A DNA stretch of 64,000 nt from Micromussa lordhowensis (GCA_964020085.1 OZ026606.1:2797423-2861422), one strand, 5' to 3'; counted from the first letter of the stretch, positions 22,122-32,907 are shown. Made by a program: numbers and translations. The notes: generated from the sequence alone by a model not told the origin.

Positions 22122-24116
22122 CTAACGTCGAACCCAATTATTATATACTGAGCGTAAAAATTGAAGTAAGAAAATAAATAAACCGAAAGTAACAAACAGG
22201 AGCAGTTCTTGGAGCCAAACTGGTATTAGAAGGAGGCTTGGTATTTGAGCCATGCTGCTGTTAGAGCCATGATGTAGTTCGAGCCATGGTGTTGTTAGAA
22301 CGGAATCTGTTATTTGAGCCATGCTGTTGTTGGAACCATGATGTTGTTCGATCCATGGTGTTGTTAGAACGGAATCTGTTATGTGAACCATGCTGTTGTT
22401 GGAACCATGATGTTGTTCGATCCATGGTGTTGTTAGAACGGAATCTGTTATGTGAACCATGCTGTTGTTGGAACCATGATGTTGTTCGATCCATGGTGTT
22501 GTTAGAACGGAATCTGTTATGTGAACCATGCTGTTGTTGGAACCATGATGTTGTTCGATCCATGGTGTTGTTAGAACGGAATCTGTTATGTGAACCATGC
22601 TGTTGTTGGAACCATGATGTTGTTCGATCCATGGTGTTGTTAGAACGGAATCTGTTATGTGAACCATGCTGTTGTTGGAACCATGATGTTGTTCGATCCA
22701 TGGTGTTGTTAGAACGGAATCTGTTATTTGAACCATGCTGTTGTTGGAACCATGATGTTGTTCGATCCATGGTGTTGTTAGAACGGAATCTGTTATGTGA
22801 ACCATGCTGTTGTTGGAACCATGATCTTGTACGAGCCATGATGTTGTTAGAACGGAATCTGTTGTTGAAGCCATGCTGTTGTTGGAACGGTACCGGTCGT
22901 AGACACTGCTGTTGTCGAAACGGGACCAGTCGTTGTTGCCAGTGCTGTTGTTGGAACGGGACCAGTCGTAGCCACTGCTGTTGTCGAAACGGGACCAGTC
23001 GTTGTTGCCACTGCTGTTGTTGGAACGGTACCAGTCGTAGCCACTGCTGTTGTCGAAACGGGACCAGTCGTTGTAGCCACTGCTGTTGTTGGAACGGGAC
23101 CTTCTTTTGGGGAAAGGAACTTCATATTGGGACCGACGCTGTTGTTGTGACCCTGGCGAGAACTTCTGTTGTTGGAGCCTTACACCTTGACGAATGTTCA
23201 TGATTTTGTCATAAAGCTCTTGAGCGCTTGGTCGGTCATTTCTGTCGTACTGCAAGGCCTCAAGAACGACCCTTTGCACAGCGTTGGACCCTTGTGCATG
23301 ACTCGAGAACATAATACTGATACTACTATCAACATCTGCCATTGCAAACCCAAGGCCAAGTTTACCCTCACCACGCGGATTATTTACGAAGGCACCGTAA
23401 ATTGCCTTACCATCAATCACGATGAAATCACGCTCTAGGATCGCGAAAAACAAGGTACCAAGGGAAAATACGTCGGCTTTTGCGGTGTAACGACCAGTGA
23501 AGACTTCAGGAGCCACCCAGTGTAGGGGACCAACTCCTGAGTTCATGTAGTATTGCGTGTAACTTTTTAGCCATGATGATCCTTCGTCTTGATTAACATC
23601 GATTCGTTTGAGTGCGATGTACTCGCGAGCCAGCCCAAAGTCAGCCAATTTCACATCCTCTGTTGCGGTCAAAAGGACATTGTCCGCCTTCAAATCGCGG
23701 TGAACCACTCCGCGTGAGTGGAGGTGGGCAAGAGCGGCGGCTGTTTGCCTAATCCACTTCATATTGATGTCTTCACTACTCGGTCGAGCAAGGCGGTCGT
23801 TTAAGCTTCTGCCCGAGCAATACTCGGTCAAAAGCAGCATGTGTAAGCCTTCACTGTCTCGAAACTGGTCTGCTCCTATGATGGCAATCACGTTCTGATG
23901 AGAGATTTTGTTCAGTGTTGTAGCCTCACGGACGGCATTACGAAGAGCCGAGGCATTCAAACAAAGAACATCTTTTAACGCATAGACTTCGTCATTTGCC
24001 TCGTCTTTCACTTTATAGACGACACCAAAAGCGCCATTGCCAAGTCGCTGTTGGACTCTGACTGTTCTGCTCCCGACTCGAACTTTAGTTGGAAGATTTA
24101 CAGCAGCTTGCTGCAT
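22122..24116 (-). CDS. PDIK1L/STK35-like protein kinase with repeat tail and C-terminal membrane segment
   Basis: Intronless 664-residue ORF starting at the ATG at 24116. Residues ~17-306 are a complete Ser/Thr-type kinase domain: Gly-rich loop (G26-N-G-A-F-G31), Lys48 in YALK, Glu64, HRD at 139-141 with Asn146, DFG at 159-161, APE at 202-204, and the conserved Arg in DRNDRP. The lobe with GRYTAKADVFSLG and AILERD matches the PDIK1L/STK35 family, which normally ends soon after the kinase domain. Here it is followed by three polar 23-residue repeats (RSNNSSG..DW), nine 23-residue repeats (SNNSMVHITDSVLTT type), and a strongly hydrophobic segment at ~627-655 ending in basic RR. All catalytic residues are present, so activity is plausible. 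The neighbour at 25.2-26.1 kb is a clear paralogue in the same orientation. Substrate and role are unknown; the tail suggests a tail-anchored membrane protein, but the membrane segment needs confirmation. Confidence 0.85.
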   Translation of the reverse strand: MQQAAVNLPTKVRVGSRTVRVQQRLGNGAFGVVYKVKDEANDEVYALKDVLCLNASALRNAVREATTLNKISHQNVIAIIGADQFRDSEGLHMLLLTEYCSGRSLNDRLARPSSEDINMKWIRQTAAALAHLHSRGVVHRDLKADNVLLTATEDVKLADFGLAREYIALKRIDVNQDEGSSWLKSYTQYYMNSGVGPLHWVAPEVFTGRYTAKADVFSLGTLFFAILERDFIVIDGKAIYGAFVNNPRGEGKLGLGFAMADVDSSISIMFSSHAQGSNAVQRVVLEALQYDRNDRPSAQELYDKIMNIRQGVRLQQQKFSPGSQQQRRSQYEVPFPKRRSRSNNSSGYNDWSRFDNSSGYDWYRSNNSSGNNDWSRFDNSSGYDWSRSNNSTGNNDWSRFDNSSVYDRYRSNNSMASTTDSVLTTSWLVQDHGSNNSMVHITDSVLTTPWIEQHHGSNNSMVQITDSVLTTPWIEQHHGSNNSMVHITDSVLTTPWIEQHHGSNNSMVHITDSVLTTPWIEQHHGSNNSMVHITDSVLTTPWIEQHHGSNNSMVHITDSVLTTPWIEQHHGSNNSMVHITDSVLTTPWIEQHHGSNNSMAQITDSVLTTPWLELHHGSNSSMAQIPSLLLIPVWLQELLLFVTFGLFIFLLQFLRSVYNNWVRR
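22266..22886 (-). repeat. 69-bp coding minisatellite, 9 units
   Basis: Nine head-to-tail 69-bp units encode residues 411-617 of the kinase; the middle ones are almost identical. Each contains several smaller ~17-bp words of the form ttcnaacaacancatgg. Three older 69-bp units (residues 341-409) precede them and encode a different, N/S/G/D/W-rich peptide, because small compensating indels changed the frame inside the unit while keeping its length. Confidence 0.95.
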
Positions 24117-24913
24117 TATGTTAGATTTTTATCCCGCTTTACAGCACTGTATAAGCTTAAAATATCATGAAAACAAAAGTGTGACGCAGTTTATATTCGA
24201 ATCGAAGTCGGGGCGATTTCTCGGAAATCCTTGCCTAGTTCCTAGGCCTTAATATTTCGCGCGGTCAATCGTTTCGGGTCACGTGGTCCGGGGTGTGGTC
24301 TGAAAATTGAGATATTTCACTGTGCCAATTTCGTGCCACGGAAGAGAATCTTCTGCATGGGCATTTCTGGGACAGGGACTGCTAGAGAAAAGGAATTTAA
24401 ACTCTTCGGAAACGGACATTATCGAGTCAGAAGCATCGCCGCTTTCAAACCACAGGCAAATACTGATTCGGGTCAAAATATTTAAGCCTTGAAGGGTTCT
24501 TTTACATGTGACCGTACCGCTTGGTCAACGAAAATGAAAATATACCAAAATTTCTTAAATTTTCAAGAGTAGCTTTCTAATAGTTAATCATTTAACTATA
24601 GTTTGACCGCTACGCAATGAACAATAATTCACTAACAACGCTGTCTTGTAAACAACAAGTTTTCGGGTAGGTAATTTATACCTTGCGAATTTAAACTTAA
24701 CCTTGCATGTAATTTCTAGATGTACATTTCTGTAGAAACCACTTAACCACGGGCTTATTTACAACACAACGATTCTAGAATTCTCTTTAATATATATATT
24801 TAGCAATTATTGAATGAGGCTGAGTAGGATATGAAGAATTCTGCAGAACAAGGAGGGTGTTATCCACAGAGGCCGAAGGTGGATAATACCCTCCGAGATC
24901 TGCAGAATTCTTC

Positions 24914-24948
<35 letters not shown>

Positions 24949-25154
24949 GGGTTAAAATACAAAGGAAAATAACATGAAGAATACTATGTCCAGGATGTTT
25001 ACAGTCAAACTCATAAAACCGTGCATGAGCAACTCAGTAAAATATGTCTGGAGTGATTAAAACCAATCAGAAGCTTTCGCTCAAGAGCAACTAACACTAT
25101 CCGCGATCTAACACCGACACCCGCCAGACGCTTGTTCCGAATTTGCCATCAGCC
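24117..25154. other. spacer between the two kinase genes, with a palindromic MITE
   Basis: Contains the promoter side of the 22.1-24.1 kb kinase gene; a cacgtg E-box-like word occurs near 24280. At 24803-24944 a ~140-bp palindrome has arms gcaattattgaat and ggatatgaagaattctgcag with their complements, typical of a MITE. No other feature. Confidence 0.65.
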
Positions 25155-25247
25155 TTATAATTTCTTGGTTAAGTTTGATTCTTTCATAACGGTCTTTGCG
25201 GTTTGCCTATCGTTAGCGTCGTACGATAAGGCAGCAAGAGTGACTCT
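25155..25247 (-). pseudogene. lost C-terminal end of the truncated kinase
   Basis: Thirty codons in frame with the kinase ORF directly after its TGA, ending in TAA. Similarity to subdomain XI of the neighbouring kinase is clear (LSYDANDR against LQYDRNDR) and fades downstream. Confidence 0.75.
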
Positions 25248-26057
25248 TCATTGCAAAGTTGATCCTTGGGTCGCAAGCGAAAGTTCGACTTCGGCATATT
25301 TATTTCTTGTCATGGCAGGCCCCAGACCAACTTTCCTCCCTTTCCACTCGAGTTGGACAAAGGCACCGTAATAACGATATCCTTGGAAAGTGGCGTAATC
25401 TCTTTCCAGGATTGCAAAGAAGATCACACCAAGCGAAAAAACGTCGGCTTTTTCAGTGTAGTGGCCGTGGAATACCTCGGGAGCCATCCAGGGCGGTGAT
25501 CCGGCAAATGTGTCCATATAGTACTGCTGGTAGAATGTCAGCCACTCGTTCACAGGATCCGCGCGCTTCAGTGCAATGTACTCTCGTGCCAGACCAAAAT
25601 CAGCCACTTTAACATCTTGTTGACCAGTAAGCAGCACGTTTTCTGGTTTTAGATCACGGTGGACTATGCCTTTGGAGTGAAGGTAACTCAGAGCATCTGC
25701 AATTTGAGTCATCCACTTTATATTCATCTGGTCGCTGCTTGGTTGCGTCAAGCGCTCGTTTAGACTTCCTCCGACACATAGCTCGGTCAAAATCAAAAAG
25801 TGCCTTGAGCCAGCCTTTTCTATATACGCGTCTACGTCATGGATGGTGATAATGTTCTTGTGGCTGACTACTTTGAAGAGATTCTTAGCCTCGCTAACAG
25901 CATTGTTAAGAGCGCTTTCGTTTTCACAGAGAATGTCTTTCAAGGCGAACACTTCCTCGCTGGCTTGGTCTTTGACTCGATACACGACCCCAAAGGCACC
26001 TTGTCCAAGCTTCTTCTGAGTCTTGAAGCGACGTTCCCCAACCTGATACTGCTTCAT
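25248..26057 (-). CDS. PDIK1L/STK35-like protein kinase, C-terminally truncated
   Basis: Intronless ORF of 269 residues from the ATG at 26057. Gly-rich loop (GQGAFG, 18-23), Lys40 in FALK, Glu56, HRD at 133-135 with Asn140, DFG at 153-155 and APE at 192-194 are all present. EVFHGHYTEKADVFSLG and AILERD tie it to the same family as its neighbour. An in-frame TGA at 25250-25248 stops it before the last helices of the kinase domain. Translation past that stop, in the same frame, gives RVTLAALSYDANDRQTAKTV, which aligns with RVVLEALQYDRNDRPSAQEL of the paralogue, and then a TAA at 25157-25155. The missing end carries the conserved subdomain XI arginine, so the product is probably unstable or inactive unless read-through occurs. 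It lacks the repeat tail. It is probably a decaying tandem duplicate. Confidence 0.75.
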   Translation of the reverse strand: MKQYQVGERRFKTQKKLGQGAFGVVYRVKDQASEEVFALKDILCENESALNNAVSEAKNLFKVVSHKNIITIHDVDAYIEKAGSRHFLILTELCVGGSLNERLTQPSSDQMNIKWMTQIADALSYLHSKGIVHRDLKPENVLLTGQQDVKVADFGLAREYIALKRADPVNEWLTFYQQYYMDTFAGSPPWMAPEVFHGHYTEKADVFSLGVIFFAILERDYATFQGYRYYGAFVQLEWKGRKVGLGPAMTRNKYAEVELSLATQGSTLQ

Positions 26058-26871
26058 TCTTGTCGTCAGTCTAAGCTGAGTTTTTTAGAGTGATTTTTGA
26101 TAGCAAGTTATCGAAGCCACTGTTTGCTCGATCGAAGCTGATGTAGCATTAATTCTTAGAAAACTGGTCAGGTGATCAATATGTTGAGCTGTCTCCTCCC
26201 CAGCTTTTTTAGGGATAGTGGGATTCGGGATAGATGAGAGTTGGGAACGAGCGCGTTAACACGAAGAAGAGCTGGGAAAGAGCACGAGGGTAAATGAGTG
26301 CGCCCGCACATTTTCAAGACGCTGTCGGTTGTGTTAATCGGGCTCACCGCTGAAGTGCTGTCATGGTCATCTGAGCTAAAAAATCGGCAGGAGAAACTAA
26401 GGTCTCTCCCTACCTTGCACTATGGATTGGGACAACGAGGTTAATACGATGCCTCGCTGTCGATAAAGAAAAATATTTCAAGTCAAGCTCGCACGTAGAG
26501 GTTCGTGCTGTAATCTCCTATGCAGACGCTTTTTGCTGCCTGTGAAATTGACCAATCACAGTGTAATAATAGGTTATATTATAGTGTAATCACACTATAA
26601 TAGGTTGTTTGAGCGCTTGAAAGTAGCCGTAAAATGTTTCGAGAGAAGATCATTCATATTAATTATTACACTGAAAGTCTATCACTAGTTTTACACCGCA
26701 TGACTGACTTTTTCAGTTTTGATAAGCCTTCGAGCGTCAACAGTTTAATTAGCATAGAAGAAGCATGGTTCCAGAATGAGGATTGTTAGCGAAAGGAATG
26801 TTTTCATTTTTAAAGTTGGAACGAAAACAATTCACAGATTTGTTTTTTAGAATCTTGTGTTGCGTCTAGTT

Positions 26872-27130
26872 AAAGGTCAAATGCAACGAAATTTGGACAA
26901 TTTTTCTTTTCTCGAAAAACCTTCGTGAAAAAGTCAGTTGTATCAACAGGAAGCAGAATCAACTCTTAAAAATAAGTTTTGTGCGAATTGTAGCGCCCAA
27001 GACACGAAAATCCGACGATTTCCGAGAGCTTCACGAAAACGAACCAGAAATGGCCGCGCTTGGAGTGGAAACGAAATTATAGGTTTTGTGACGTCATATT
27101 TGGCGAGCTCATTTTCGCGACCAAATAGAT
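26872..27130 (+). repeat. left member of a distant inverted repeat pair
   Basis: Starts ttaaaggtcaaatgcaacga and ends around gtgacgtcatatttggcgag. The inverse complement of the same words, in the opposite order, occurs at 30600-30846. These could be ends of one ~4-kb element or two independent short elements. The interval 26058-26872 shows no gene; a short palindrome (ttatagtgtaatcacactataa) lies near 26570-26600. Confidence 0.6.
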
Positions 27131-27961
27131 AATTCCCTTGGAATTACCGAGTTTGTTTCAAGGATTTCCTGGCGTTTATTGGCTAGCCGATGTATAAAAT
27201 AGATCAAGACCCTGATGTCTTATTTGGAAATGACCATTACAGCCGTGTAAGTTCGAACCATTGGAATCAGGCAACGATTCAGGCCATATAAACTTGAGTG
27301 AATCAGACTCGTCGAGTAAACAAGATGGCATCAGGATATCAACAACTAGACGAAAGAATCGATCACATGGATTGGTGAGCCTTTCTGAATATGTTGAAAA
27401 CTGCTGTTCAAAGATTATTAATAAAGTTCATGTTCGAGTCTTTGCCTTGTGTTATTTTGCAAAAGATGATGTTTACAATTGTCTTTCTTTCAGTATGAAA
27501 GCCCTTACCGATAGTTGTTTTGGGCGAAGGTTTAACGTTTAAGCTCATCTTTTTTTTGTCGTTTTACATGACATGTAGTCCTTTTTTTCGTTTTTTTTTT
27601 TTGCTATGGGTTGCAGGGTTTTCACAGGTCAGAAACTGTTTAGGGAAAAGTTCATCAAGATTAGGGATCGGAATTTTATTTTGTGTCAGGGAATTGACAT
27701 TTGGAAGGAAAATCAGATAAAATTAAAACATTGCCTGAATCTCAAAGATTATTTCCTCAACAAATAAGTAAATTTGTTGAAAACGTATCAGTCATAAATG
27801 GGTGGAGATTATGGCTGTTAGGAGAGGCTGGAGGCTGCTACTGCATCCGACATTTTAATTTGTGATTATTTAGTCAGTCAGGGATAAGTCAGAGAATTTT
27901 TAAACCTGATAACTGTGGTAAGTATGATTTGTGAGAAACACTCTCATGACCAGTAGAACGG
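27131..27961. other. no gene seen
   Basis: Short overlapping ORFs only; T-rich tracts near 27540-27600. Nothing supportable. Confidence 0.4.
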
Positions 27962-28252
27962 TAAAAAGTCTACATACGCACCGAGTGGCTCATCGGGCCG
28001 GAGCTTATCCCGATTTTGGTAGCATGAAGCGACCAGGAGTATTTCTACTCACCCCTGAATGGGATGCTAGTCCATCGCAGGGTTACCCTCCAGCATTGAA
28101 TTTGCCACTACCCATTCATACACCTGGGTGGAGGGAGGTACTGTGAGAGTAAAGTGGCTTGCCCAAGAAGACAGCACAATGTCCCCAGCTAGGGCCTGAA
28201 CCCAAACCGTTCACTCCCAAGTTGAGTGCACTAACCACAAGGCCATCTCCCA
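27962..28252 (-). mobile_element. tRNA-derived SINE, near full length
   Basis: Read on the minus strand from 28252: A-box-like tggttagtgcactcaac, B-box-like gtttgggttcaggccc, then a body with cttgggcaagccactttact, ctccacccaggtgtatgaat, gcgatggactagcatcccat and a 3' part around cgggataagctccggcccga. This head-plus-body arrangement is that of an anthozoan tRNA SINE. It would be Pol III transcribed. Confidence 0.8.
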
Positions 28253-29003
28253 CAATGGCAGACCAGTACTGTAGGATTATATACGTAAATTGCTTTTATT
28301 CATCCTTTGCTATACTATTCCCTGCATTTACAAGCGCTTACCTGCCCATTTAAAATATGTTCATGTTTTTAATTTGATAAATAACTTACTTGCTTACTGA
28401 AGTATTGTACAACATGTAGCTTCCTACGGCTATTCTCACCACATCAGCTAAACATCAAACTATAATTTATAAATTATATGACGTACAGTACATGTACTGA
28501 ATGTAAAGATCCTGGTTTTGGTTTCCAAGTAAGCACTCTGGCCTCAATAATTTATTAGAAACATGAGAGATGTTCAAAACAAAAAATATTCTGACAGAAC
28601 AGATGAGAATTAACCCATTGACACCTGAAGGGTCATGGCACACCAACCTCAACATGTTTCATACAAGAGCAGATAAGGAACTTCTTCAGTTTCAACTAGA
28701 CATGCTCAAAGACAAATAAAAAGCCCTTTTAGGATTTAATAAGAGGTTAGTGACCTTTATTAATTTATTGCAAACACCTAGTAGAGGAAATCCCATGTGA
28801 AAGTGCTGTGGATGCTTGTTGTCTGTCTTTTTGCATTGTAAAAAGATGAGAATTGTGGTATTATCAGTCCTCATTAGGAAGTACCATTTATATCATGCAA
28901 GAAGGCTTGAGATTTTTGCATTCAATCCTTCTATCCAGCAAAAAGTTGATTTATCAACAAGCTGATGAACAATGAAAATTTACACAACATTATAGCATTA
29001 CTT

Positions 29004-29122
29004 ACAGGGTGATAGCCAGGAGAAAAAAATGATTGAGGCATGTCCACAGTAAAATTCTCTCTACAGGGCGACAGCCAGACAAAAAAAATATGACTGAGGC
29101 AATGTCCACAGTAAAATTCTCT
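29004..29122. repeat. 59-bp tandem pair
   Basis: Two copies of acagggtgatagccagg ... gtccacagtaaaattctct, differing by a few bases and short A-run length. The rest of 28253-29463 holds no supported gene. Confidence 0.8.
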
Positions 29123-29463
29123 GCCTAGATGATTAGCAGTGTTTTTACAATAACTGTCTAATTTCTTGTGCGCTGATTGGCTCATTTTTATCATCAATAA
29201 GAGTATGGACGGATAAAATTTTAATTTATGCAAGCTGTCAACAGTTCAACGTTCAGCTGTCAAACTGTCAACTTTTTAACCAATGGGATTTTATTGACTT
29301 GCTTAAGTAGCCAATCAAAAAGCGAGAAAAGCTATTGACAATGCTCGCGTCCTTTTTTAATAAATTTCACATAGCTTTGTTTATGGCAAGTTTACAGCGT
29401 CTTTTCCCCACATTTATTCCTGGCATTTGACCACTTTGGGGTCTTGTCATTGTAAAAGACAAA

Positions 29464-29640
29464 TTGATGTCAGTTTTTTAAGTGTCTGTCCTCTTATTGA
29501 AGATAAATTTCGCCATAACATTGTCAAAGTTTACTGCGGAACCACTCGCCTGCGGCTCGTGATTCCACAGCAACTTTGACAATGTTATGACGCAATTTGT
29601 CATCAATAAGAGGACAGACGTATAAAATAACTGACGTCAA
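29464..29640. mobile_element. palindromic MITE
   Basis: Outer arms ttgatgtcagtt and its complement, then gtctgtcctcttattga and cataacattgtcaaagtt each with their complements, around a GC-rich centre (cactcgcctgcggctcgtg). Confidence 0.8.
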
Positions 29641-30599
29641 GTTGTTAATTTACCTTTGCCATCAAAAACGAAACAACAGAGACGAAAAAAAAAAAATGGC
29701 TGAGGCAAGTGGCTCGGTTTGCCTTACACTAGCTACGGCCTTGACTAAGGTATTCCGGGTGAAATGCCTTGTCTTCACTCACCAAAGTATTACTAAGGGT
29801 TGCAAGTGAGAGGTAAGAGAATATTGTCATAGTATGTTCTTGGTTTAGGCCTATCAGTAATGAAATGAAATACAAATTAAGGCAAGATTTCCGCATAACC
29901 CCATACATTTATTATGCATACAGCTCTTTGTTCAGCTTAACAATAGCAGAAACAATAGAATCCCTTTGAGACTTATCCGCTTTGAATAACCATACAATTT
30001 GCCATTTATTTAGCCGGCATTTTCAAAGAATTAACTCTTAATTAAGCTCATTTAAACCACGATGGCAAATGACACTTTTCTATTTCCTTTTTTTATTTCA
30101 ACTAGGCTAAGTTAAGAAAATGAGATTGTGAATCTAAAATGTTAAACTTGATATAATAAAACACGAAATGGTTTTATAAACCGCGACTTTACCCCGGGGC
30201 TTTACCTCGCTTTCTGCTCTTGACAATATGGCTGCCGAACAAATGCATTCCGTGTTGGTACAGGTAGAGTGTTTGTTTCGAGGATGTTCGTCGTCAATGC
30301 TTGGTTTTACGGCATATGGTACAGCTTCGAAGGCTTTTGGGCTTGAAATCGAAACCCTGCTTAGCGATTGCGAAAGATACCGCTTCAAGAGGTCTCTGCT
30401 GAAATGTTAGCTAGTAGCGCGAAGAGATGAAACTAGATGAAACAGTCGGTTAAAATCCGTTCTTGTGTCAATAGTTTCCTCCTTTTATCAAAGTGATCAA
30501 TTCCTTACACCGCTTCTCGTCCTTTCAAGGGATGTAACCACAGATTTTTGAATGATTGCTACAATTAAGCTCCACAAAACACTCATATTCGCCCTAATA
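29641..30599. other. no gene seen
   Basis: Short ORFs on both strands near 30134-30410 have no recognisable domain. Nothing else noted. Confidence 0.4.
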
Positions 30600-31300
30600 C
30601 TTTGTTGTTCTGAACGGGGAGCTCACCAATTATGACGTCACAAAATCCAGTTCCGACAATTTTCCGAACTTTCCACGAACTGTTCCGTTTGTGAAGCGAA
30701 GAAAAATAGCTGTTTTCAAGGTCGAATATCTCGGCAGGTTTTTGATTAAATCATGTAAAACTTTGGATTATGATTATTTGGATTAGTATCTTTTATTTTA
30801 ACTTATAATCAAACTAGGCCAAATTTCGTTGCATTTGACCTTTAAATACCCGTTTTTACCCTTGAGATTAATATATGTCAATGCAGGGAATTTATCAGAG
30901 ACTCTGTGAAGAAGCTTCACTCAAGCGACTGGGACTCAGCCTAGTTCAGAAGTATTCCTCAATATTAATAATAGTATATTAATATTAATAATAGCAGATA
31001 ATAGTGTCTGTAAAACCGTATCAATGACAAGCTTCTGTGAATATTTTATCACTATTTACAAGGTCTGAAAACGGCGACACATCATTAAAACAATTCAAAC
31101 GAGCGAACTAAACCAACAACAGGCCTACTATTTAATATAAAAGGCGATAAATTTTGAAAAGAGTTTGAGCTGCGAGAACTGTTCAGAATAGCAAATTCAA
31201 CTATCAAGTTACAATTTCAGGTCCGATGATTTGATTACCTTAAAATAAATCTCCATAGTGTTCAACCAAGCCAAAGAAGTGCTTTGCAGAATTCGCCGCG

Positions 31301-31500
31301 NNNNNNNNNNNNNNNNNNNNNNNNNNNNNNNNNNNNNNNNNNNNNNNNNNNNNNNNNNNNNNNNNNNNNNNNNNNNNNNNNNNNNNNNNNNNNNNNNNNN
31401 NNNNNNNNNNNNNNNNNNNNNNNNNNNNNNNNNNNNNNNNNNNNNNNNNNNNNNNNNNNNNNNNNNNNNNNNNNNNNNNNNNNNNNNNNNNNNNNNNNNN
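31301..31500. other. assembly gap, 200 N
   Basis: Exactly 200 N between gaattcgccgcg and ttgctgtctgccgaagaca. In the paralogous copy near 1360 the same two words abut (gaattcgcggcg then ttgttgtttgccgaagaca), so the true gap may be near zero or may hold an insertion specific to this copy. Confidence 0.98.
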
Positions 31501-31838
31501 TTGCTGTCTGCCGAAGACATTAAAGTTGTTTACTCGTCTTGTTCCACTAGTCACTCAACGCAGGTGCAGTTAAACAACAAAGGCTCCACCTAGATTTGAA
31601 ATCGGCAGAATTAATCTTCTTTGTTTTCCTTCAGAGGAAGTCATAAATGTGAAATAGCATCAATTAGAAAGGCGAAAACTAACCCTTCGAATTTTGTTTT
31701 GAAAGAACTTCAAAACGGTCCCTGGCGCCGCGCATGGCATTCCCAGACGCGATAAAAAGGCGGGAAATTTTGCACACGAAATCGAGGATCCTAGTTTGGC
31801 GGTGGAAAACATTTCGAGTAGCCCATGCCATCACTTAT

Positions 31839-32430
31839 TTTTTTTATTTTTTTTTTTACAATTTTATTTACAGGACGAACACTTACACTGCTTACAATAC
31901 AAATAACTATACTTACATTTAAACTTATACTACAACTGCTAGTTACCCCACTTGTACTTACAAAATCTATATACATGCACTACTTACAATACATATATTA
32001 CAATACTTTTTTACAGTACACTATGATACTTAAAACTAATTACATCGCTGAGTTAACACAGCTAAAAGAAAAAACATGAACACTATTTACATCAGAACAA
32101 TTACATAGCTCACAAAAAACAAAGAACAAAGAAAACCCGTCATCAATGCATGTTAGAAAATATTTTGAAACGATGTTTGGAAAATAGTAATAGACTTGTT
32201 TTTAAAAGCTATTTCTTTCTGTATGTTTAATTTTTCTTTTAGAAGTATGAGAAAACTGTCGAAAGAGAGCTTTTCGTCGTGTAGGCAGCTGCAGTATATA
32301 TGAAATTTCGCAATTAAGAGCACGTAGTTCAAAGAGTATCTATGTTCTGTTTGTCAAAAACACCGTATAAAATCATACTATTTGTTAATGTTAATTGCTC
32401 TTTCGTTTTAATTGTCCACCAATTTTGGAA
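31839..32430 (-). mobile_element. 5'-truncated L1/Tx1-like LINE
   Basis: On the minus strand the element ends in poly-A (the T-run at its left edge). It is flanked by a 16-bp target duplication, ccatgccatcacttat, at 31823-31838 and 32431-32446. The minus-strand coding part near 32.2-32.4 kb, in two frames separated by one small indel, gives WWTIKTKEQLTLTNSMILYG and then NYVLLIAKFHIYCSCLHDEK and LLKEKLNIQKEIAFKNKS, the C-terminal pattern of L1/Tx1-clade ORF2 proteins. The copy at 1.82 kb is the empty site. Confidence 0.82.
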
Positions 32431-32907
32431 CCATGCCATCACTTATGCCATAAATAAAGTGCGTGTCCTTACGTAATCAACTTTGACGGATAGAAAAGTC
32501 CATACATTCGTCCGAAAATTTTCCATCAGGCTGTGACCGATATTTCGCTTGGAGTGAGTAGTAATGATGAAGAAAGATCATGGGCAGACATTAAAGAGGG
32601 AGGGGGGGGGGGGGGGATGATGTGGCGGCGGAAGAGGGCCATGGTCCTCCGTCTGTAGCCCCACACTATCAAGGATGTTCATGTGTTATCAGCATGGGGC
32701 TGAAAGTTGCGCTCACCCATTTTTCTAAATCGTAGGAAATACTGGAACGCTTTTCAAAATACCAGAACGAAGTGCTTCGAGTGTGATTGTTTGATACGAC
32801 TTGTACAAAACCGCCCTCGAAGAAACATCGCCCTAGTTTACTGCGTTTAGTGGTCTGTTTGGAAACGATTGCATGCAAGTGCTTATCGAAATAAGTTACA
32901 AATGGCC

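Larger units (their letters stand above)
30860..32900. repeat. dispersed duplicate, partner at 940-2640
   Basis: Collinear with 940-2640 as described there. This copy contains the assembly gap, a LINE insertion and a G-homopolymer near 32606. The right member of the 26.87-kb inverted pair (30600-30846) lies just to its left. Confidence 0.75.

Noticed and set aside
22286..23203. Long plus-strand ORF (305 codons) and a second minus-strand frame (192 codons) overlapping the kinase repeats, suggesting overlapping genes.
   Set aside because: The unit is 69 bp, a multiple of three; any frame without a stop in one unit stays open through all copies. Openness is therefore one observation, not nine, and the peptides are Cys/Trp- or Gln-rich with no domain.
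25248..25250. TGA in the second kinase as a selenocysteine codon.
   Set aside because: The aligned residue in the paralogue is Gln, not Cys, and it is not a catalytic position; I saw no clear SECIS-like hairpin downstream.
31209..31593. Four ORFs of 79-111 codons on both strands.
   Set aside because: They run through the 200-N gap; most residues are undetermined.
32606..32618. G-homopolymer as a functional G-rich element.
   Set aside because: A single run without spaced G-tracts; likely simple repeat with uncertain length in the assembly.
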